Origin: Entamoeba invadens IP1
Taxonomy: Eukaryota > Evosea > Mastigamoebida > Endamoebidae
Assembly (NCBI RefSeq): GCF_000330505.1
Contig: NW_004440331.1
Span: forward strand, 110,548 to 123,937
Direction of reading: 5' to 3'
DNA length: 13,390 nucleotides
Each line of letters begins with the position of its first letter. Within the stretch, counting starts at the first letter, position 1. The translations under genes and the position numbers were made by a program. Positions 8,876 through 13,390 of the stretch are shown here, piece after piece. The notes beneath the pieces are model-generated. The model did not search any database. It was not told the origin of the DNA and saw only the letters and a list, made by a program, of their open reading frames with translations.

Positions 8876-8941
8876 ATGAAAGAAAATTTATTATATCACG
8901 ACAATAAGGAAAAAAGTGAAGAACATAATAAAAAAGAATGA
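8876..8941 (+). promoter_or_regulatory. Upstream ORF overlapping the next start by ATGA
   Basis: An ATG at 8876 opens a 21-codon frame ending TGA at 8939-8941, which overlaps the main ATG at 8938 as ATGA. If the transcript starts upstream of 8876, this would favour termination-reinitiation. If it starts after 8878, as the GAAC at 8921-8924 suggests, the short frame is never read. Confidence 0.3.
8921..8924 (+). promoter_or_regulatory. GAAC element, SQ/TQ-rich gene
   Basis: The motif AAGAACATAA lies 14 bases before the ATG of the SQ/TQ-rich gene, at the spacing seen before other genes here. Confidence 0.45.
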
Positions 8942-9954
8942 GACGCCGCCACTTAGTACCACTAATAGAAAAAGACGAAGACTTTGTAACGTCAATCACA
9001 GAGACTCATCACAGAAGAGCAATGATCAAAGAAGATGGAAAGTGGCGAAGACGGTCAATAGTGTCTGCCGAATCATCTCCAGCCAAAGAAAATTTGGGTT
9101 CTTGTCTGAAACCCCGACTCCCACAACCGCCAACAGTGAAAGTAATAACACAACACGTCCCAAAAATTCAAACAACAATTGCAAGGAAAATTCAACTCAA
9201 AAGTGATGAAGAGAAAAATATGGAAATTGTACCTGAAACAAACGACGACGAACTGAGTCAGTCTCTTCTTGAATTACTCGATACATTTGACACCAACGAT
9301 GTCGTTGGTACAACACAACCTTTAGAGAAACAACAGGATAAAAGTGATCAAGACGTTTTTCTTTTAAACATTTCAAAGAGTGAGAATGTAGTACAAAGAA
9401 AGGAAAACACAGAACAACAAGAGATTATAGACGTCGACGACAAAAATTCCGTATCAATGGAAATTGAGAAGGACAATATCTCTGATGGTACTGATTCTAT
9501 TGATTGCGACAATGAAGTTTCAATTCACGAATTGAGTGTTTTAAAACAACCAAAGAACATGACCCAAATTCCCGACGTGTCAAAAGACGAAGAAATAAGT
9601 GACGACGAATGGGCGCAACCCGTTTTTAAGTCTTATAAAAAAGAAAAGGATGTTCTACGCTCCGACAAGACATTATTACAAGACGGAGACTACTTTGGTG
9701 TATCAACACGAAACCAATTTATAGCATCGCAAGCTGGATGTATTGGACAAGACTCCGATGATGAAGACGAACAACACAATGACTTCCTCACACCGTCACA
9801 AGCAAATTTCATCTCGGACGAACCACCAACGCAAGTCGACAACGCGTTTTATGCTCTTTCTCTATCATCACAATGTCCATCACAGTTCACAGACTCTAAA
9901 AAGAAGGTTGTCCTCAACAAGCTATTTGGTAACACTTCCATGTTTAATAAATGA
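8938..9954 (+). CDS. Disordered acidic protein with an SQ/TQ cluster
   Basis: This 338-residue protein has no recognisable folded domain. A basic N-terminus (RRRHLVPL..., RRAMIKEDGKWRRRS) is followed by a long acidic, polar, low-hydrophobicity region and a basic C-terminus (KKKVVLNKLFGN). Nine SQ or TQ pairs occur, at T71, S107, T126, T209, S264, S287, T298, S311 and S315; five lie within 52 residues. This meets the usual definition of an SQ/TQ cluster domain, the target type of ATM/ATR kinases. IIDVDD at 163-168 fits a SUMO-interacting motif. Acidic stretches DEEISDDEW and DSDDEDE fit CK2 sites or histone/DNA-protein contacts. A replication or repair mediator (Mrc1/claspin-like role) is one inference, but no sequence homology was recognised. 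The start is the first ATG of the frame, with a GAAC 14 bases before it. Confidence 0.75.
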   Translation: MRRRHLVPLIEKDEDFVTSITETHHRRAMIKEDGKWRRRSIVSAESSPAKENLGSCLKPRLPQPPTVKVITQHVPKIQTTIARKIQLKSDEEKNMEIVPETNDDELSQSLLELLDTFDTNDVVGTTQPLEKQQDKSDQDVFLLNISKSENVVQRKENTEQQEIIDVDDKNSVSMEIEKDNISDGTDSIDCDNEVSIHELSVLKQPKNMTQIPDVSKDEEISDDEWAQPVFKSYKKEKDVLRSDKTLLQDGDYFGVSTRNQFIASQAGCIGQDSDDEDEQHNDFLTPSQANFISDEPPTQVDNAFYALSLSSQCPSQFTDSKKKVVLNKLFGNTSMFNK

Positions 9955-10098
9955 TTTGGTGTGTCTCTGTGTACATCTTCCGTTATGCTTCAAGTGAATA
10001 ACAAATGCTATCAATTATAATTAATTAACTATACATTAATAGTTTTTGAGTGTCAGGTACATACGAAGAAATCACTTAATTAGCAAACAGAAACAGAA

Positions 10099-10639
10099 TT
10101 AGTCCCACTCCCAGCTGTTGTAGAACCCAAACCTGAGAAGTGAGAAAAAGGAAGTCAGGAGGTTGATGACGAAGTCTGCGATAACTGGGCCGATCCAAGC
10201 AAAGTCCATAAAAATGCTACAGAAGGTTGCGTACCCTTTAGAGTCTTCTTTGTTACACGATGACCTCATCACGAGAGAAAGAACGAATTGTAAAATTGTG
10301 ATCGCGAAAGATGTTGCGGACATGATGAAAACCTGAGTGTCAGTACGACTGGTAGAGTCTGTGTGGAGTCTTCTTAACTCGACAAAAAGTCTTCTTAAAA
10401 GACGTGAAAGAGCAAACATTCAGGAACATCTTTCGCACTGAAAAAGCACACGCGAGGCAGATGTTGATGAAAATAAGGTTTTGCATCAAAGCAGCTAATG
10501 CGTTTAACACGATGTTGAGGATCTGCGATCCATGACGGACAGCAACAGATATCTCATATATGTAATATCCAGAAAGCGCGACAAAACACACACCACATAG
10601 AATCAGAAAAATGTTAAATACCACTTTCACGACTTTCAT
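10099..10639 (-). CDS. Small four-helix membrane protein, two exons
   Basis: The model is complement(join(10099..10332, 10418..10639)), 151 residues. Two overlapping open frames (10340-10639 and 10099-10419) each hold half of a membrane protein; an 85-base intron joins them. Hydrophobic segments lie at about residues 5-25, 40-66, 78-98 and 112-136. A short cysteine-bearing loop (RSSCNKEDSKGYATFC) separates the last two, and the tail ends NSWEWD. The shape resembles small tetraspan proteins, but no family motif was recognised and no cargo or location can be given. Without splicing, the first half would end in a basic, non-membrane tail. A frameshift in a broken gene is the alternative; the good splice sites argue against it. 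It faces the SQ/TQ-rich gene tail to tail, 144 bases apart. Confidence 0.72.
10333..10417 (-). other. Intron in the small membrane protein gene
   Basis: On the minus strand it opens GTTTGCTC and closes GACACTCAG, 85 bases, between codons (…KMFLN then VFIMSA…). The length is not a multiple of three, so it accounts for the frame change. The CAG at 69 bases would lead to an early stop and is rejected. Confidence 0.75.
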
Positions 10640-11678
10640 TCAGTAGTCGAGTTTGATTTTTGAGTTGAAACGTTGAAGAAAGTTTTTTGTTTTTATTGAT
10701 GATGGGGTTGAAGTTTTTTAGGCGATTGAGACGTCATTTTAAGCTTTTTTGAGTATAAAAAAATGAATGGAATTTTTGAATTTGTCGTTTTAGAGAAGGC
10801 ATATTTAGGTGTTGGTAGTTGGATGATATTCTTATTAGATTGTATTGTTATAATAAACCAAACTATTAATAAAATAGAAATAAAAACAAAAGAAAATGTT
10901 CAAAAAAGGTTGAATTGCTGTGCATTCAAAAGCTATTATTACACTTTTTAGACTCTTTTCGTTAATTAATTGTTTTAAGTTAAAAAAAAAAGTTCATAGA
11001 AAATGGAAAATATTTTTCTTTTTTATTAGTTCTTTATTGATTTTGTAATGATTGATAGAATAATTATATTAAAAATATTACTAAAAAATATAAAAATTGT
11101 TTTTTATTAATTTAGCTAAAATTATTAAAAATTGATAAAAACTATATTGTATTAATATTTTAATTAGAAAGAATGTTAAATATATTTAGCAATAATCAAG
11201 TCGACAAACTATTTTTGTATTTGTTATAATTTATATAAATATTATAAAAATATTAATAATAATACTAAAAAGTGTTTTATTTTTTAATTAATAATTTTAG
11301 TTAATAAATAATAATTCATTTTCTTTTTTTATTTTTTGTTACGTTTTTCCAACAAATTATTAATTATAACTTTGCATTACATTTGACGAAAAAAATAGTC
11401 AGAGACCAAATAATTGTAAGAAGTAAAACAAATAGTTTTAAAACTTTAATTAAGAACTATTATAAAAATAGATTTCAGTTTCTTACCATTTTTGGTGTTC
11501 CTTTTTTTCATTTTTTAAAACCCGTTATTTTCAAGATAAATAACGGGAAATACACCCTTTTGACAATTATCTGGTCTCTGATAATTACTTGGTCAACTTT
11601 ATTCACAAAACTATAATTTTAACGACATTTGAGACACTTTATTTATTGAATCACAAAAAGGAACTTACTGATAAAAAA
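10640..11678. other. 1.0-kb intergenic region, no supported gene
   Basis: This gap is very AT-rich, with poly-T and poly-A runs. It contains the MITE-like element at 11399-11581. A 62-codon frame with an ATG at 10763 is present but has no family likeness and a composition typical of chance. The promoter of the small membrane protein lies in its first part; no GAAC is near that ATG. Confidence 0.55.
11399..11581. mobile_element. MITE-like element, 183 bases
   Basis: The left end TCAGAGACCAAATAATTGT (11399-11417, similarity running to 11423) is inverted at 11557-11581 with 22 of 25 bases matching. The arms contain GC-bearing words (CAGAGACC / GGTCTCTG), so chance is unlikely. A perfect 10-base hairpin (CCCGTTATTT, 11521-11530; inverted at 11538-11547) lies inside. 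No transposase is encoded, as expected of a non-autonomous element. A target duplication is not clear: flanks are TAG on the left and TAA on the right, giving at most a shared TA. Confidence 0.55.
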
Positions 11679-12212
11679 TTAGACGAGGTTAATAGTAATT
11701 TTACCACCAAGAGCTGCATTGTTGAGGATGACTTTTGAAAATTCTTCAAAATTAATTAGGCCATCACCATCCAAGTCAGACTCTTTCATACTAGCTTCGG
11801 CGACACTATTTATAGTTTGCTCTGGGAACGATTCAAAGAGTTGAATGGCGTTGACAAGTTCGTCTTTACTGATTTTCCCATCCTCGTCGGCGTCGAAGAT
11901 GTTGAATGCAAATTTGATCTTGTCGTTCTCTTTGCCTTTGTCAGACAGTGTGACCAATGTAGCGACAAATTGTACAAATTGGACTTGCTCGTTACCATCA
12001 TACCGGTCAAATAATTCAAACAATCGACGGGTAACAGGATTTGACATCAAATCCTCAACCTCATCGGGATCACAATCTTCATCCCCTTTGTCAATACTAT
12101 TTAGTCTTTTAAATTGTGTGAATGCCCGACGTAACTCGCTCGGCTTCATTTGAGTGTCTTTAATCATTTGTTGAAGACTCGCCTCTGTTAATGTGCTCAA
12201 GTCGTTTCCCAT
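11679..12212 (-). CDS. Calcineurin B, regulatory subunit of protein phosphatase 2B
   Basis: Calcineurin B binds calcium and the catalytic A subunit to make the calcium/calmodulin-dependent Ser/Thr phosphatase. The 177-residue protein starts MGNDLS, an N-myristoylation site (Gly2, Ser6) as in other calcineurin B proteins, so it is likely at membranes. A TTG nine bases upstream extends the frame but is not a credible start. Four EF-hand regions are seen. EF3 (DADEDGKISKDE) and EF4 (DLDGDGLINFEE) are canonical; EF1 (around LNSIDKGDEDCDPDE) and EF2 (FDRYDGNEQVQFVQF, one residue long) have lost standard calcium ligands. The FAFNIFDADEDGKIS stretch matches the family strongly. A calcineurin-B homologous protein is the nearest alternative. 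GAAC lies 17 bases before the ATG. Confidence 0.85.
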   Translation of the reverse strand: MGNDLSTLTEASLQQMIKDTQMKPSELRRAFTQFKRLNSIDKGDEDCDPDEVEDLMSNPVTRRLFELFDRYDGNEQVQFVQFVATLVTLSDKGKENDKIKFAFNIFDADEDGKISKDELVNAIQLFESFPEQTINSVAEASMKESDLDGDGLINFEEFSKVILNNAALGGKITINLV

Positions 12213-12228
12213 TATTAACAATTATCTA

Positions 12229-12232
12229 GTTC
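12229..12232 (-). promoter_or_regulatory. GAAC element, calcineurin B gene
   Basis: The minus strand reads AAGAACTAG 17 bases before the ATG at 12212, at the spacing seen before four other genes in the window. Confidence 0.5.
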
Positions 12233-12387
12233 TTAATAATTATCAACTCTTTTATTATATTTAATAATTAAACTATTCTAATTACTAGTATTGTCCATTA
12301 GTTTACTTATTAATTAAATTATTATTTTATAGAAGTTATAACATTATCATTAGAAAGATTTTTTTGACAAATAAACAGGACGATTGT

Positions 12388-12405
12388 ATCTACATCTACA
12401 TCTAC
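12388..12405. repeat. Hexanucleotide tandem repeat (ATCTAC)x3
   Basis: Three exact ATCTAC copies are followed by AT. It is a short microsatellite in non-coding DNA, likely variable between strains. Confidence 0.85.
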
Positions 12406-12559
12406 ATATATACGTTTGTCTAACGTGTATATTTATTTATTTATTTCAGTTGTACGTTATTCTTGCGCTTCTTAATAGTATTTTATTAATAAGCAATATA
12501 CTATAAATATAATTATTTTTACTAATTTTAATAATAAATTGTGATGATTTTTCAATACG

Positions 12560-12589
12560 AACGATAGTTAATTTTTACTAACTATCGTT
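12560..12589. repeat. Perfect 11-base hairpin
   Basis: AACGATAGTTA (12560-12570) is inverted at 12579-12589 around an 8-base loop. Three G/C pairs make it more than an AT accident. A second hairpin, AAAAGATAA at 12613-12621 and 12635-12643, follows within 25 bases. Confidence 0.6.
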
Positions 12590-12857
12590 TTATTCAAGTT
12601 TAGTTCCTTAAGAAAAGATAAAATTTTAAATAAATTATCTTTTGTTTGATGAATTAATTATTGTTTTAAATAGTAATTGTATAAACAGACAGACAAACAC
12701 GTTTTTGAAATTAAAAAAAGAGGTTAAATAATAAAATAGTTAAAAATTAGAAAAAAGTATTTGTTATTTAAATGAGATTTAAAATACTAATAAGAAATAA
12801 AAAGGTATTTGAAGTAATAATATTAGAATGAAAACTTTTTTATACTTTAATACTTTA

Positions 12858-12879
12858 ATATGTTATACATTTAACATAT
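12858..12879. repeat. 8-base hairpin
   Basis: ATATGTTA (12858-12865) is inverted at 12872-12879 around a 6-base loop. It is AT-rich and could be chance. Confidence 0.4.
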
Positions 12880-13121
12880 GTATCATCTTTCAATAAGGTG
12901 TGATAAAAACATAAAAAACATTAACAATTGAAAATAATGGAGGTCTTGATAAATAATTAATAAAAAGTGTTAGATAGGTATATCAAATTGATTATAAACA
13001 AAAACAATTGTTGAACAAACACAAAAATTTTAAGAAAGACAACACCAAAGATATAAAGAAGTTGTTGAATGTTATTTCTGCGTGCAGACTAAGATACCGA
13101 GTCTATAATACAAATAAATTG

Positions 13122-13144
13122 TGTTTGGTTTAACGAACCAAACA
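13122..13144. repeat. Perfect 9-base hairpin
   Basis: TGTTTGGTT (13122-13130) is inverted at 13136-13144 around a 5-base loop. Three G/C pairs are included. Confidence 0.55.
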
Positions 13145-13315
13145 TTATATGATTTTGTACAATAAACACATGTTATGTAAATTAGAATGAATGTTTAAAA
13201 TAAGTTGATGTGTATATGTAATGTAAGTTACAAGCATTTTATAAAAAAAAGATATTTAAAAATGGATTAACAACACGTATCGGCGATAGATTGTAACATG
13301 TACATCAAGATAATA

Positions 13316-13370
13316 ACAACTTTATATCAAATAATAGTCAATTTTTATAATTGACCAGTAATAAAGTTGT
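13316..13370. repeat. Nested hairpin near the right edge
   Basis: ACAACTTTAT (13316-13325) is inverted at 13361-13370, and within it GTCAATT (13337-13343) is inverted at 13349-13355. Two coaxial perfect stems suggest a structured RNA or the remains of an inverted-repeat element. Confidence 0.5.
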
Positions 13371-13390
13371 GTAAATAAACACCAGAACAA

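Larger units (their letters stand above)
7756..8937. other. 1.2-kb intergenic region with inverted repeats, no supported gene
   Basis: This gap is extremely AT-rich. It holds the hairpin at 7800-7834, the TTGTCG-rich inverted repeats at 8115-8342, the AT-rich inverted repeat at 8391-8519 and the palindrome at 8828-8840, each listed apart. Several copies of TTGTCG or CGACAA occur. No open frame of note and no RNA gene were recognised. Confidence 0.6.
12213..13390. other. 1.2-kb terminal non-coding region rich in short hairpins
   Basis: No gene, tRNA or rRNA was recognised to the right edge. The calcineurin B promoter occupies the left part. Simple repeats are (ATCTAC)x3 at 12388-12405 and ATTT repeats at 12431-12446. 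Perfect hairpins are listed apart. The next gene lies outside the window. Confidence 0.6.

Noticed and set aside
8916..9206. 96-codon frame overlapping the SQ/TQ gene
   Set aside because: Starts with GTG and lies inside the longer, better frame beginning at 8938.
10763..10951. 62-codon frame with an ATG after an A-rich stretch
   Set aside because: No family likeness, AT-driven composition, no conserved motif; expected by chance in this gap.
11383..11616. 77-codon frame starting TTG over the MITE-like element
   Set aside because: It has no ATG and covers the inverted repeats, so it is a by-product of the element.
13086..13104. AGACT/AGTCT hairpin
   Set aside because: A five-base stem is too short to separate from chance.
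7756..13390. tRNA, rRNA, CRISPR array or tRNA-array repeats
   Set aside because: No tRNA box pattern, rRNA stretch or regular spaced repeat was seen.

Overview
This is eukaryotic protist DNA, very AT-rich, with compact genes, almost intron-free coding and a few introns of 54-85 bases that start GTTTG or GTAT and end CAG or TAG. A BspA-type leucine-rich-repeat gene, these introns and repeated GAAC motifs just before start codons point to Entamoeba. The long intergenic stretches and a MITE-like element would suit Entamoeba invadens or a close relative. The species is inference.

Layout: the left edge holds the C-terminal part of RAD50 (+, to 1061). Next come a TMEM245/AI-2E-type membrane protein (-, 1112-2527, two exons), a BspA-like LRR protein (+, 2596-3762), a minimal RBM22/Slt11-like zinc-finger protein (+, 3876-4451) and a RasGAP-domain protein (-, 4602-5854, two exons). 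An AT-rich gap (5855-7062) leads to an unrecognised basic protein (+, 7063-7755, probably two exons), then a second gap (7756-8937). A disordered, acidic SQ/TQ-rich protein follows (+, 8938-9954), then a small four-helix membrane protein (-, 10099-10639, two exons). A third gap (10640-11678) carries a MITE-like element, and calcineurin B (-, 11679-12212) is the last gene. The final 1.2 kb is non-coding and rich in short inverted repeats.

The genes are not an operon. They are ordinary nuclear genes of unrelated roles: DNA break repair (RAD50), splicing (RBM22-like), Ras signalling (RasGAP) and calcium/phosphatase signalling (calcineurin B), plus two membrane proteins and two lineage-specific proteins. 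A small theme is possible, because RAD50 and the SQ/TQ-rich protein would both fit the ATM/ATR DNA-damage pathway, but nothing here proves a link.

Reading the splice sites by eye changes four gene models. It adds first exons to the TMEM245-like, RasGAP and orphan genes, and it joins two overlapping open frames into one four-helix protein. The most notable biology is the RasGAP, in which the arginine finger and the FLR arginine are both lysine and the partner lysine is arginine. No complete multi-gene undescribed system was found.
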